NCBI RefSeq assembly: GCF_009720675.1 | Contig: NZ_WNJO01000002.1 | Location: 124,001-188,000, forward strand | Length of the DNA stretch: 64,000 nucleotides | DNA from: Secundilactobacillus folii | GTDB taxonomy: Bacteria > Bacillota > Bacilli > Lactobacillales > Lactobacillaceae | Direction: 5' to 3' | In this document: positions 24,233-33,032 of the stretch, in pieces | Layout of the letters: every line of letters begins with the position of its first letter | How positions within the stretch are numbered: the first letter of the stretch is position 1 | The notes under the pieces: generated by a model | What the model saw: only the letters and a program-made list of their open reading frames with translations | The model's database searches: none | Told to the model about the DNA's origin: nothing | Translations under genes and position numbers: made by a program

Positions 24233-25636
24233 TTGAGAAAATATTTATCATACGCGTTTGGGGCGTTCGGACATGATGCGTTCTATAATACGTTGAGTAT
24301 TTATTTTATGATGTTTGTGACAAGTCAACTCTTCACTAACTCAAGTGATATTAAAATGGTGGGCTTTGTGACAACCTTGATTGTTTGTATTCGGGTTGGT
24401 GAAATCATGTTTGACCCTGTGATTGGTGGGGTGGTTGATAATACCAACACCCGTTGGGGTAAATTTAAGCCCTGGATCATGATTGGTTCAATTATTGCGG
24501 CTACAGGTTTAATCCTGATTTTTTCAGACTATTGGGGCTTAACCACTAGTAACCCAATTCTCTATCTAATCATCTTCGGTATTACGTTCCTGATTATGGA
24601 TATTTTCTACTCGTTTAGCGATATTGCCTTTTGGTCAATGCTGCCTGCTTTGAGTATGAAGAATAAGGAACGAACGATGTATGGTACCTTTGCCCGGTTT
24701 GGTTCAACGCTTGGTGCCCAAGGTGTTATTATCATTATTACACCAGCCATTATCCTCTTTTCTAAGTTATTTGGTGCCAAGAACGGCCAGCAGACGCAAG
24801 CTGGCTGGTTAGGTTACGCCTGCGTTGTTGCGGTTCTGTGTGTCGGTGGTGCTTTATTGACCTGCCTCAACACCCATGAACAGCACAATAAAATTCGGAG
24901 CAACACTAAGCACACTGGTGTCATTGAAGTGTTTAAGGTGATTGCACGCAACGACCAATTACTTTGGATCGCGCTGGCCTACTTCTTGTTTGCTTTCAGT
25001 TATGTGGTCACCAATTCACTGATCATGTACTACTTCCGTTATCGTTTAGGTGATGCCGGAGCCTATACTTGGGTCGGTGTGATTACTTGTATCCTTGGGG
25101 TCATCTCAGTTGCCTTATTCCCAACTTTGGAAATCAAGATCAAACGGAAGGCCATTTTCGTTGGTGGCATTGGTTTAATGCTCATTGGTTATATTGTCTT
25201 TGTTCTCGCTGGTACTAACTTATACTTGGTACTGCTTGCGGTTGCACTGTACTTCTTCCCGTACCCGTTGATTTTCTTAGCCACGTTAATGGCGATTACC
25301 GATAGTGTGGAATATGGTCAACTATTGAGTGGGACTAGAAATGAATCAGTGACCCTCTCCGTTCGGCCATTGATCGATAAACTTGCCGGTGCTGCTTCAA
25401 ACGGTATCGTTGGTATTGTTGCCGTGATGGTCGGAATGACTGGCAACGCCAAACCAAGTGATATTTCCGCTTCAGGTGTTCAAACCTTTAATTCATTTAT
25501 GTTTTACATCCCAATGGTTCTGCTGTTGATTTCAGGTGCGATCTTCTTTGTAAAGGTTAAATTATCGGAGCAAAAGCATACTGAGATCGTTAAGAAATTG
25601 GAAAAGAAATTAGATGCAGAACCAGTTAACTCGTAG
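24233..25636 (+). CDS. GPH-family (glycoside-pentoside-hexuronide) cation symporter
   Basis: This 467-residue transporter has about 12 membrane segments. GPH features are the start YAFGAFGHDAFYNTLSIYF, DPVIGGVVDNTNTRWGKFKPW after helix 2, and SDIAFWSMLPALS. The family includes XylP, MelB and LacS, which import pentosides, pentoses or galactosides with a cation. It starts at TTG with GGAGG 8 bases upstream. Its length shows that it lacks a C-terminal EIIA domain. Copies 2 and 3 of the hairpin repeat flank it. It is the probable importer for the SDR-kinase pathway. Confidence 0.87.
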   Translation: MRKYLSYAFGAFGHDAFYNTLSIYFMMFVTSQLFTNSSDIKMVGFVTTLIVCIRVGEIMFDPVIGGVVDNTNTRWGKFKPWIMIGSIIAATGLILIFSDYWGLTTSNPILYLIIFGITFLIMDIFYSFSDIAFWSMLPALSMKNKERTMYGTFARFGSTLGAQGVIIIITPAIILFSKLFGAKNGQQTQAGWLGYACVVAVLCVGGALLTCLNTHEQHNKIRSNTKHTGVIEVFKVIARNDQLLWIALAYFLFAFSYVVTNSLIMYYFRYRLGDAGAYTWVGVITCILGVISVALFPTLEIKIKRKAIFVGGIGLMLIGYIVFVLAGTNLYLVLLAVALYFFPYPLIFLATLMAITDSVEYGQLLSGTRNESVTLSVRPLIDKLAGAASNGIVGIVAVMVGMTGNAKPSDISASGVQTFNSFMFYIPMVLLLISGAIFFVKVKLSEQKHTEIVKKLEKKLDAEPVNS

Positions 25637-25664
25637 TTCATTTCAAATTAAAAATATTTGTATA

Positions 25665-25865
25665 TGATTGTGACAGTCAATAGACGAGAGTAGGACAAAA
25701 CTCGTTTAGAGCCCAGAATATAAGTAAAGAGCGCCGTGGATTCCAGGTTTTGGAATCTGCGGCGCTCTTTTTATATAGCCAGGATCTGAGTTTTGACGCA
25801 CGTTTAGACCATGGACAGTCTCGAGGCTAAGTCAAATTTTTAACTACCTCTGCGTTAAGATATTG
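25665..25865. repeat. Dispersed intergenic hairpin repeat, copy 3
   Basis: The core hairpin is at 25726-25770 (AAAGAGCGCCGTGGATTCC and near complement). The outer arms GGACAAAACTC (about 25692-25702) and GAGTTTTGACGC (about 25788-25799) are also complementary, so the whole element forms a long imperfect palindrome. The right flank CTCGAGACTG-type sequence matches copies 1 and 2 after inversion. It also terminates the symporter transcript. Confidence 0.65.
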
Positions 25866-25955
25866 GTTCGATCCTTACCAATATTAACTTTTGTGCCAGC
25901 CTCGTCTTTTTTTAGGAAAGCGGAACGGCTTAATTATCTTGTTAAATTAGGTTGG

Positions 25956-26831
25956 CTATTTCTCATTCTGACTGGTTTTTAAAAATGGTGCCACTTCATC
26001 CATGGCGAAGTTTTCAATGGTGAGGGGTGGTCGGTTAATTACCTTTGCTAGAGTGTCAGTGGTTTGTTTTGCATTTCCCAGACGAGTAATGACGTACAGC
26101 ATGACCATCACGTTCACAAATTCCTTCTTGATCCCCCGCTGGAGCATGACGTGTCGAAAATGCAGGAGACCCGGGTGCGAATAGGTAAATGTTTGACCGA
26201 GTTTAGCAGACAATTTTTCAGCAACTTGGTTATACGTCAACGATTCCGGACCAGTTAACGTGAGAGCTTGCCCGAGATACTGCGGATCCTGTAAGGCAAC
26301 CGCAGCTGCTGCCGCGATGTCTCGACAATCAATAAAACTCGTTCGCGCATGGCCTGCTGGGATAAAAAGGTCGTGACGCATCTTCAGATCTTCACCATGT
26401 GAGGTAATCAAGTTTTGCATGAAGAAGCTTGGTCGTAGAAAGGTGTGCGGGATGTCTAAGTCAACAATCATTTTTTCGATTTTTCGATGCGGTACCATAG
26501 GATTCTTTTCCACGCCCATGAGGGAAACGAAGACTACCTGTTGAATTCGGTGCGCTTTGACAGCTTTTAAGAACGGCAGCATATCGTGTTCGGGGTCTGC
26601 CAATTGGGGTGGCCGAACGAAGAACACTTTGTCAATTTCCTGTAATGCTGGGCCAAAAGTGTCAGCTTTCAAAAAATCAAATTTCACGGTATCAACATCT
26701 AATTGCTGCATCGCTGGTGTGGGCTGATTGAAAATGCCTGCTCGCACAGAGATGCCAGTGGTGTTGGCCAGGATCTGCACGAGTGGCCAGCCAATGTTAC
26801 CAGTACTACCGAGGACTAATATTTTCGTCAT
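25956..26831 (-). CDS. NmrA-like NAD(P)-binding protein
   Basis: This 291-residue atypical SDR has a Rossmann motif GSTGNIG at 8-14 and NmrA/YesF-like segments (VFVSLMGVEKN, LRPSFFMQNL, SFIDCRDIAAAAA). It lacks YxxxK, as usual for this group. Members are redox sensors or quinone/azo-type reductases. It overlaps the end of the MarR gene by 26 bases and is translationally coupled to it. The MarR operator at 27260-27285 probably controls both, so a redox or electrophile stress role is likely. Confidence 0.82.
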   Translation of the reverse strand: MTKILVLGSTGNIGWPLVQILANTTGISVRAGIFNQPTPAMQQLDVDTVKFDFLKADTFGPALQEIDKVFFVRPPQLADPEHDMLPFLKAVKAHRIQQVVFVSLMGVEKNPMVPHRKIEKMIVDLDIPHTFLRPSFFMQNLITSHGEDLKMRHDLFIPAGHARTSFIDCRDIAAAAAVALQDPQYLGQALTLTGPESLTYNQVAEKLSAKLGQTFTYSHPGLLHFRHVMLQRGIKKEFVNVMVMLYVITRLGNAKQTTDTLAKVINRPPLTIENFAMDEVAPFLKTSQNEK

Positions 26832-27243
26832 GATTTTGTTCTCCTTCCAAGATGGTCAAAATAGCGCTTAATTGTTGTTGCTGTTCAGGACTCAGTGGCG
26901 ATAAGAAGTGGGCAATTGTTTGATCAGCGATCTTAGCACACTGCTGGTAGGTCGATGAACCTAGCTCAGTCAGTAAGATTTCTCTAGCCCGTTTGTCCGC
27001 TGGTTTAGGATGCTCTTGAATCAGCTTCTTTTTAAGCAGTCGGCGCACAACACCAGAAACTGTTGGCTTATCCATCTCTAGTTCCTGCGCCAACTGAGCG
27101 GCAGTTTTTGGTCCGTCTGCACGGGCAAGTGCTGCGATTACGGCCCATTGTGTGACGGTCAGCTGCTGCTTTTCTAAAGCGTGTTTAAGCTGGCTCTTTA
27201 GGACTTTAGTTTGATCCATTAATAGGTAGCCAAGATTAACCAT
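26806..27243 (-). CDS. MarR-family regulator
   Basis: This 145-residue winged-helix regulator has a core TVTQWAVIAALARADGPKTA, then QLAQELEMDKPTVSGVVRRL, then the wing with PADKRAREILLT. The ATG at 27243 has AAGGAG upstream. It precedes and overlaps the NmrA-like gene. A 26-bp operator-like repeat begins 17 bases before its start, which fits autoregulation. Confidence 0.85.
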   Translation of the reverse strand: MVNLGYLLMDQTKVLKSQLKHALEKQQLTVTQWAVIAALARADGPKTAAQLAQELEMDKPTVSGVVRRLLKKKLIQEHPKPADKRAREILLTELGSSTYQQCAKIADQTIAHFLSPLSPEQQQQLSAILTILEGEQNHDENISPR

Positions 27244-27259
27244 GTTTCTACTCCTTATC

Positions 27260-27285
27260 AATATAGTAAGTACACTAACTATATT
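27260..27285. promoter_or_regulatory. MarR operator candidate
   Basis: AATATAGT and ACTATATT form a perfect inverted repeat with a 10-base centre, directly upstream of the marR start. Confidence 0.65.
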
Positions 27286-27489
27286 AGATTAATTTACCCG
27301 AAAGTCAATTGCTATTTCAGCAAATGCCCTAATACTGAGGCGTTGAATTGTAATTGCTCGGCCTTAACCGTGTCGATTGGGGATTCTATCGCTTAGGTGT
27401 TAAAAAAATTCTGATTATTGACTTGAAAGCTTAGAAATTTAAAGAAGAGGTATACTCAAGTTAGTTTTTTAAGGGGAGGTATCTTCATC

Positions 27490-28007
27490 ATGCGTAAGAT
27501 CTATTTTTACGGGGCAATGAGTCTGGATGGCTACTTAGCGGATGAACATGATAGTATCCAGTGGTTATACGATTCTGATGCTGGTGGTGTCTCAACGTTT
27601 GAGGATTTCCAGCAACTTTTTGATACGATGGTCATGGGGAGGATTACTTACGATGTGACGCTGAAATTACTAGATGGGGCGCCATATTTACCTGGCAAAG
27701 AAAAAACGTGTTCTCAAATAGCCGTCGAGGTGACTTTCAAGACGGCCATTTTGTGAATGAGAATCCGGTCAGATATCTGCAGCAATTGCGCCAGCAAGAA
27801 GGTGGCGGTATCTGGATCGTAGGCGGGGGCTGGTTAGTTAAGGAACTGTTGGCAGCCCATTTAATGGATGAAATGTGGGTTCAAATCGCACCCGTAATGT
27901 TAGGCCATGGCAAACGCTTATTTGAACCTGGCGATTATGCTCAGCGTTTAACAACAGTCGGGATCACTAAAATGGGCGAATTAGTGGAAATGCACTTTAA
28001 GTGTTAA
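27490..28007 (+). pseudogene. RibD C-terminal/DHFR-like reductase, frameshifted
   Basis: Two frames together give one DHFR-fold protein of about 172 residues. The first part starts MRKIYFYGAMSLDGYLA at 27490 and has VMGRITYD. The second continues from 27708 with SRRGDFQDGHFV, IWIVGGGWLV and MLGHGKRLF. They join at GAAAAAAC (27700-27707). One missing A there, or a -1 slip on AAA, restores KEKNVFSN. The gene has a good ribosome site (GGGGAGG). It is probably inactive, though recoding on the A run or a sequencing error cannot be excluded. Confidence 0.75.
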
Positions 28008-28197
28008 CGATGACGGTGTTGGACAAGGATGCAAAACCTTGAGTACGTTACCCGGTGTGACTGTCCCAGTCATCCAAGTTAATTTCAGCCGAACTATCGC
28101 TTTTAAATTGCACACAATGTGTTAGAATAATAGATAAATAAGAACCATTCTAAATTGAACAGGACTTATAATCTGTCACTTCTGAGGAGGAATACCC

Positions 28198-29142
28198 ATG
28201 GCAATTGATTTAAAAGACGTCCAGGCGGTCTATAAGGATGCCGGTAGTAATATTATTTTTTCAACAATGGATCTCAAGCGTGAAGATCATGATAGCGATT
28301 TAGAAATGATCCAAGATTTAGCTGAACACTTACCAGCGTTTGAGAATTCTTTGAACATTCGCTATCCAGAGGCCGGCTTGGCAATCGCGTTCGGCTTTTC
28401 TCGTAAGGCCTGGGACTACTTATTCCCTGATGCTAAGCGACCGAAAGAACTGGAGGAGTTTGAACCAGTGGTAGGGCCAAAGTACACCGCACCGGCGACA
28501 CCAGCAGACCTATTTTTCCACGTTCGGGCTAAGGACTCAGCCGTTCCGTTCGAACTAATGAGCATGGTGATGGAGCGGATTCAAGACAACGTGAACGTAC
28601 TTGATGAGACCCATGGTTTTCGCTATTTTGAGGGTCGTGCGATCATCGGGTTTGTCGACGGTACAGAAAATCCCAGTGCTCTAGATACGCCAGATTATGC
28701 CGTGATCGGTGATGAAGATCCTGATTTTATTAACGGTTCTTATGCATTTGCCCAAAAATACTTACACAACTTAGAGGCGTGGAACAAACTGAAGACCGAA
28801 CAACAGGAGCAAGCAATCGGCCGAAAGAAATTTAACGATGTCGAATTAGAGGACGACCAGAAAGCGACAAATGCCCACAATGTCGTTTCACAAGATAATG
28901 AAGGCGGGATTGAACATAAAATCGTCAGAATGAACGTGCCGTTTTCAAATCCCACTGAAAACGTGAACGGGACGTACTTCATTGGCTACGCCCGTCACTG
29001 GACGGTGACCAAGCGGATGCTGGAAGGAATGTTTAGTAAGTCAGACCGGTTATTGGACTTTTCTACTCCTGAGACTGGGGAAGTCTTCTTTATTCCGTCT
29101 CGTTCCGTACTTGGGAAAATTGCGGATGGCGAAGATTTTTAG
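28198..29142 (+). CDS. DyP-type heme peroxidase
   Basis: This 314-residue dye-decolorising peroxidase has GFVDG (151-155, catalytic Asp154), the probable proximal heme ligand His227 in TNAHNVV, and the distal-Arg region FIGYARH. No Tat or Sec signal is present, so it should be cytoplasmic. It oxidises phenolic or dye-like substrates with H2O2 or acts on porphyrins. The ATG has GAGGAGG upstream. The gene is alone, ended by a terminator at 29191-29228. Confidence 0.88.
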   Translation: MAIDLKDVQAVYKDAGSNIIFSTMDLKREDHDSDLEMIQDLAEHLPAFENSLNIRYPEAGLAIAFGFSRKAWDYLFPDAKRPKELEEFEPVVGPKYTAPATPADLFFHVRAKDSAVPFELMSMVMERIQDNVNVLDETHGFRYFEGRAIIGFVDGTENPSALDTPDYAVIGDEDPDFINGSYAFAQKYLHNLEAWNKLKTEQQEQAIGRKKFNDVELEDDQKATNAHNVVSQDNEGGIEHKIVRMNVPFSNPTENVNGTYFIGYARHWTVTKRMLEGMFSKSDRLLDFSTPETGEVFFIPSRSVLGKIADGEDF

Positions 29143-29190
29143 ATTCTTTCATTGACTTGTTTACTGATTAGCATGCGAAACCAACAAAGC

Positions 29191-29228
29191 GACAGCTAAA
29201 CTCAGCGATGAGTTGGCTGTCTTTTTTG
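29191..29228 (+). terminator. Terminator of the DyP gene
   Basis: GACAGCTAAACTC pairs with GAGTTGGCTGTC, then TTTTTT. Confidence 0.8.
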
Positions 29229-29419
29229 GTGTTTGTAAGTGAGATTGGGAAAAGTCTTCCTATCAGCCTGTTCGGCGAGTCATTTCAAAGGAATGTCACG
29301 GGTGACACAACGGCTGATCATTTATTGAGATTAGTGCGCTCATCACAAGTTAAATTCGTTGACTATGTCGTATTTTCTGGCATAATGACGGCAAAATTAA
29401 AGTATTAGGGGTGAGTAAC

Positions 29420-30133
29420 ATGACTAAGCTAACAGTTGTTGTACCGATCTATAACCTCGGGCATTACTTCGATGATGCCTTAGAATCGCTGGGAAACCAG
29501 AGTGAAGACTATGAGCTTTGGTTAGTTGACGATCATTCGACTGATGGCACAGCGGAGAAGGCAGATGCATTTGTTAAGGGGGTTCCCATGTTTCACGTGG
29601 AACATTTTGCGCAGCACCAGGGTGTTTCGGTAGCTAGAAACTTTGGGATCGATCACGCAACGGGGGATGCAGTAGCATTCGTTGACGGTGATGACCGGGT
29701 TCATCCGGACTACGTAAAGACCTTGGTCAACGGTTTTCAGAGTGATACACCAGCTGTAGCGGTTGGCTATCAGTGGTGGCATACCCCGTTTGATCAGCGT
29801 GATCACTACGAAAAATTGACTCAGCGACAGATGTTTCGTCAAGCGGTGCAGCGCGGCTCCGAAGTTGGTGGCTACATTTGGAATAAAGCCTACTCACTAG
29901 CTGCCCTTCGAGACGAAAATCTGCATTTTGATGAAAGCCTGAACATTGCCGAAGATTATCTGTTTACCGCAACTTTTGTGGCAAATACACCAGGTACCTA
30001 TCTTTATGACCCTGCAATCAGGTATACTAAGATCAATCGACCAGGCAGTACGATCCATTCCCGCAGTATGGCGGATCGGCAGGTCGAAGATCATGTATTC
30101 GACGAAATATACCGACTGGGCGACAAACTTTAA
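29420..30133 (+). CDS. Glycosyltransferase family 2
   Basis: This 237-residue GT-A glycosyltransferase has VVVPIYNLG at the start, LVDDHSTDGT, VSVARNFGIDHA and FVDGDDRVHP (the DxD-like metal site). It transfers a sugar from a nucleotide donor to a cell-surface glycan or protein. ATG with AGGGG upstream. It is shorter than many GT2 proteins and ends 20 bases before the IS30 element, so the original C-terminus may have been cut. A perfect parS lies inside the gene at 29589-29604. Confidence 0.82.
   Translation: MTKLTVVVPIYNLGHYFDDALESLGNQSEDYELWLVDDHSTDGTAEKADAFVKGVPMFHVEHFAQHQGVSVARNFGIDHATGDAVAFVDGDDRVHPDYVKTLVNGFQSDTPAVAVGYQWWHTPFDQRDHYEKLTQRQMFRQAVQRGSEVGGYIWNKAYSLAALRDENLHFDESLNIAEDYLFTATFVANTPGTYLYDPAIRYTKINRPGSTIHSRSMADRQVEDHVFDEIYRLGDKL
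29589..29604. other. parS site inside the glycosyltransferase gene
   Basis: TGTTTCACGTGGAACA is identical to the site at 5506-5521 and in the same orientation. It encodes the residues MFHVEH in the enzyme. Confidence 0.72.
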
Positions 30134-30152
30134 ACCCCCGAGTTTAAACTCT

Positions 30153-31333
30153 AAGTGCAACACAAATTAACTAGACCAAAAGGCCATGATGACCTATTCT
30201 TATAAGCAACCACGCAAGTAAGAAAGTAGGAATTCATCATGACCCAAACTCAGATTAGCATGACTCACCACTATAAACAACTGTCCTTTAAAGAAAGAGG
30301 CCAAATTGAAGCTTGGCGAACACCACAGCTGCAACCTGACGGTACTTTAACTCAGCCGTTATCAATTTCTCAAATTGCGCGCATGTTAGGCCGTCATAAG
30401 GCGACTATTAGTCGAGAAATTAAGCGGGGCACTACTACCCAGATTAAAGCAAATCATAGATTCACTACAACTTACTTGGCTGATACTGGGCAGGCCATTT
30501 ATGAAGATCATCGCCAACATTGTCACCCAGCTTTCAAACGGGAACTGTGTTCCGATTTCTATGCCCAATTAACCATTGAGCTAAAACGCCGACCCAGAGT
30601 TCATAGTGTTGATACTTTCGTTTATTTCTATCGTCATACTTATCCAGAACGACCTTGCCCTTCTACAACCACTGTTTATCGTGATATTAATGCTGGAGTA
30701 TTGTCATTGCGAAACAGTGACTTACCGGTCAAATTACGGCGTCGCGTTAAAGGTACTGGTCAGTCTCATTCCCGCAAAAATCAACACGTTCTTGGTGATT
30801 CCATTGAAACGCGACCTGCAGTTGTTGACCAGCGCACTGAGATTGGTCATTGGGAAGGAGACTTAGTTAAAGGCAAAAAGACCGAAGATCAACCTGCGCT
30901 AATGACATTGACCGAAAGGGTCACAAGGTTTCAAATTATTTTCAGAATATCCAATTATCATGCCACTACTTGTCGAGAAGGACTTGAAACCATCCTTGCT
31001 GATTACGGCAAAGAACACTTCAAATCCATTACTTTCGATAACGGCAGCGAGTTTGCTGAACTGGCTACTATTCAGGACACACAGATCTATTTTGCACATC
31101 CTTACTCACCGTGGGAACGTGGGACCAACGAAAATCATAACGGACTTATTCGTGAGTTCATCCCTAAGGGTCATTCATTGTATAACTACGACATCACAAC
31201 GATTCAAGCCGTACAGGATGCGCTTAATGCTCGGCCAAGGCGACTGTTAGGGTACCACTCACCAGGAGATCTGATGCCTGGCCTTTAACCATTATTAGAC
31301 CAATTATGAGAATAGGCCATTAGTGTTGCACTT
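30153..31333 (+). mobile_element. IS30-family insertion sequence, complete
   Basis: The element of about 1.18 kb has terminal inverted repeats AAGTGCAACACAAAT (30153-30167) and ATTAGTGTTGCACTT (31319-31333), matching at 14 of 15 positions. It contains one intact transposase gene. No clear target duplication is visible at the ends (TCT versus GAT). Confidence 0.85.
30239..31288 (+). CDS. IS30-family transposase
   Basis: This 349-residue DDE transposase has an N-terminal helix-turn-helix (LSISQIARMLGRHKATISREI). The catalytic core follows, with HWEGDLVKG (first Asp), ITFDNGSEFA (second Asp) and GTNENHNGLIREF (Glu), as in IS30. The frame is complete with no stop or shift, so the element may still move. 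Confidence 0.92.
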   Translation: MTQTQISMTHHYKQLSFKERGQIEAWRTPQLQPDGTLTQPLSISQIARMLGRHKATISREIKRGTTTQIKANHRFTTTYLADTGQAIYEDHRQHCHPAFKRELCSDFYAQLTIELKRRPRVHSVDTFVYFYRHTYPERPCPSTTTVYRDINAGVLSLRNSDLPVKLRRRVKGTGQSHSRKNQHVLGDSIETRPAVVDQRTEIGHWEGDLVKGKKTEDQPALMTLTERVTRFQIIFRISNYHATTCREGLETILADYGKEHFKSITFDNGSEFAELATIQDTQIYFAHPYSPWERGTNENHNGLIREFIPKGHSLYNYDITTIQAVQDALNARPRRLLGYHSPGDLMPGL

Positions 31334-31384
31334 GATTTGACAATTCAGGCAAACTTTAAACCTAGTGATTCGGGAGGAAATATT

Positions 31385-31906
31385 ATGGCAGAAACTGGTA
31401 TTATGCAACTAAAAATCACGTTACAACATGTAAAACCTTCAACCTGGCGCCGCGTGCTGGTGCCAACAAGTATTCGCTATGACCAGTTGCACGCTGTGAT
31501 TCAGATGTTATTTGGTTGGACAAACAGCCACTTACACAGCTTTGCGCCTACACAACTCCCAGCTGGTCAACCCTACTTTGAATATGGCCTGGTTGACCCA
31601 GAGCTAGATTCAAGTGAGTCGACTTTAGATGAGACGGAGCACTTCCCGTATTTGGACCTAGAGAAGGGCAATCTGAATTACACTTATGATTTTGGGGAAG
31701 ACTGGAGCCATAAGATTGTTTTGGAGAAGATGGTCACGATGCAGGAATTCGTCGAAGCTGATCATAAGCAGATTCCAGTCGTTTTAGCTGGCCGGGGTCC
31801 GGAACGCATGGAAGATATGCAAGATGAAGTTGGCGAAGCATACAATACCAATGATTTAAACGACTATCTTGCTGAGCTATCAGACGGTTGGGGTGAGGTT
31901 TATTGA
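31385..31906 (+). CDS. pRiA4b ORF-3-like protein
   Basis: This 173-residue protein fits the plasmid pRiA4b ORF-3 family: MQLKITLQHVKPSTWRRVLVP at the start, then HAVIQMLFGWTNSHLHSF and YDFGEDWSHKIVLEK. The function of the family is unknown. I use the ATG at 31385, preceded by GGGAGGAA. It begins 52 bases after the IS30 right end, so the insertion may have replaced its native promoter. Confidence 0.8.
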   Translation: MAETGIMQLKITLQHVKPSTWRRVLVPTSIRYDQLHAVIQMLFGWTNSHLHSFAPTQLPAGQPYFEYGLVDPELDSSESTLDETEHFPYLDLEKGNLNYTYDFGEDWSHKIVLEKMVTMQEFVEADHKQIPVVLAGRGPERMEDMQDEVGEAYNTNDLNDYLAELSDGWGEVY

Positions 31907-31964
31907 TTTTTTGACGTGTAAATGCACTGAGGGTAGACTGCTCGATCGTTCAACCTTGCTAACT

Positions 31965-32016
31965 AACATAGGCGATAGTTTTCTCACTTTTTTGAGGAAC
32001 CATCGGCTATGTTTTT
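31965..32016 (+). terminator. Terminator after the pRiA4b-like gene
   Basis: ACATAGGCGAT pairs with ATCGGCTATGT, followed by TTTTT. Confidence 0.75.
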
Positions 32017-32202
32017 GGGGCTAGTTGGTTAAATGAGTGGCAGGTCAGGGTTGTGATCTTGCTGGTTAAAGGCGTCTCACTAATATTTTCGTTTTGGAAA
32101 TTTATAAACAGTCTTAATACTTTTTCAAGATTCTCTTTGGTTAATTTTAAGCTCCCAAATCTATACTGTTTATAGTTTCAAAGATAAGGAGCGTGAAGTC
32201 AT

Positions 32203-32496
32203 ATGCTACTCGATCATGATTCAAAAATCTCGAACATTATTGCTGCACAGATCACCAAGGTGTTCTACCCCTTTGTGCTAGCTAAAACCGAAACTGGTGA
32301 ATATCTCCATGTTAATATATCCGATACAGAACGCGAAGATCCCTTGTTTTGGGACGAAATTCGCAGCATCTTAAGTGCTAAGTTATGGGTACCTATTGGC
32401 CGTCACTATCATCAATTGCTGGATAACGGCTGGTTAGTCTCTGATCCAAAGGACGATGACGACTGGTTAGTATCAGGCGAAATGGCCAGTGCTTAA
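32203..32496 (+). CDS. Hypothetical protein, 97 aa
   Basis: I recognise no family. The protein is acidic, soluble and Trp-rich (FWDEIRSILSAKLWVPIG, GWLVSDPKDDDDWLVS), with no signal or membrane segment. The start is well supported by AAGGAG 10 bases before the ATG. It is flanked by terminators on both sides (31965-32016 and 32591-32630), so it is a single-gene unit. Confidence 0.65.
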   Translation: MLLDHDSKISNIIAAQITKVFYPFVLAKTETGEYLHVNISDTEREDPLFWDEIRSILSAKLWVPIGRHYHQLLDNGWLVSDPKDDDDWLVSGEMASA

Positions 32497-32590
32497 ATGC
32501 AGTTTGGGGCGTGTCCCCACGTTAATTAGACTTAAATTAAAGTGCTCAGTTACTGTGTCGATGAAGTGCAAATTCAAGACAGCGATTCTT

Positions 32591-32630
32591 AAGCGCACAC
32601 TACCAAATTTTTTCTTGGTGGTGCGCGCTT
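32591..32630 (+). terminator. Terminator after the 97-aa gene
   Basis: AAGCGCACACTACCAA pairs with TTGGTGGTGCGCGCTT, a strong stem with some G-U pairs. Confidence 0.75.
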
Positions 32631-32691
32631 TAATTGTATTTTACGAGCAAATTTTTTAAACTATAGTCAAATTTATTGCGGGGTGATTAAA

Positions 32692-32928
32692 ATGAGTCCA
32701 CAGGAGCAATTTCTTAACTATCTTTTGGATAATGTACAGGCAGGTAAACAGGCGGATGCCAAGCAGGTTTTGGAGGTTGCTTTTGCGCAGCTTGCTGCAG
32801 GGACCTTTGATCAAGATGTCATAACTGCCGCCGCTACCGAATTAATGCCACTACTGAAGGCGGAAAAGGTCGCCGAAATTCGCCAAATGATAGCTCAATT
32901 TGGCAGTCAAAGCAATCACGAAACGTGA
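32692..32928 (+). CDS. Hypothetical small helical protein, 78 aa
   Basis: No family is recognised. The sequence predicts an all-helical protein with two similar amphipathic halves (QVLEVAFAQLAAGTFDQDV and MPLLKAEKVAEIRQMIAQF). The ATG at 32692 is preceded by GGGGTG at 7 bases. A GTG 9 bases earlier overlaps that site. Its stop lies next to the promoter-like TATAAT at 32929-32934. Confidence 0.6.
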   Translation: MSPQEQFLNYLLDNVQAGKQADAKQVLEVAFAQLAAGTFDQDVITAAATELMPLLKAEKVAEIRQMIAQFGSQSNHET

Positions 32929-32959
32929 TATAATGCTCTACAAGTAAATGACTATCATT

Positions 32960-33011
32960 AAGCACTGAGCCTTACTCGTGTCCCTTCTGAGAGCTAATTG
33001 GTTCAGTGCTT
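32960..33011 (+). other. Leader hairpin before the acetyltransferase gene
   Basis: AAGCACTGAGCC pairs almost perfectly with GGTTCAGTGCTT across a 28-base loop. It lies between TATAAT (32929-32934) and the ribosome site GGAAGGA, with only weak T enrichment after it. It could be a terminator or a regulatory leader. Confidence 0.45.
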
Positions 33012-33032
33012 CGTTTGAAAGGAAGGATCAGC

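Noticed and set aside
30150-31336. Target-site duplication of the IS30 element
   Set aside because: The bases directly outside the repeats (TCT and GAT) do not match, so no duplication is claimed.
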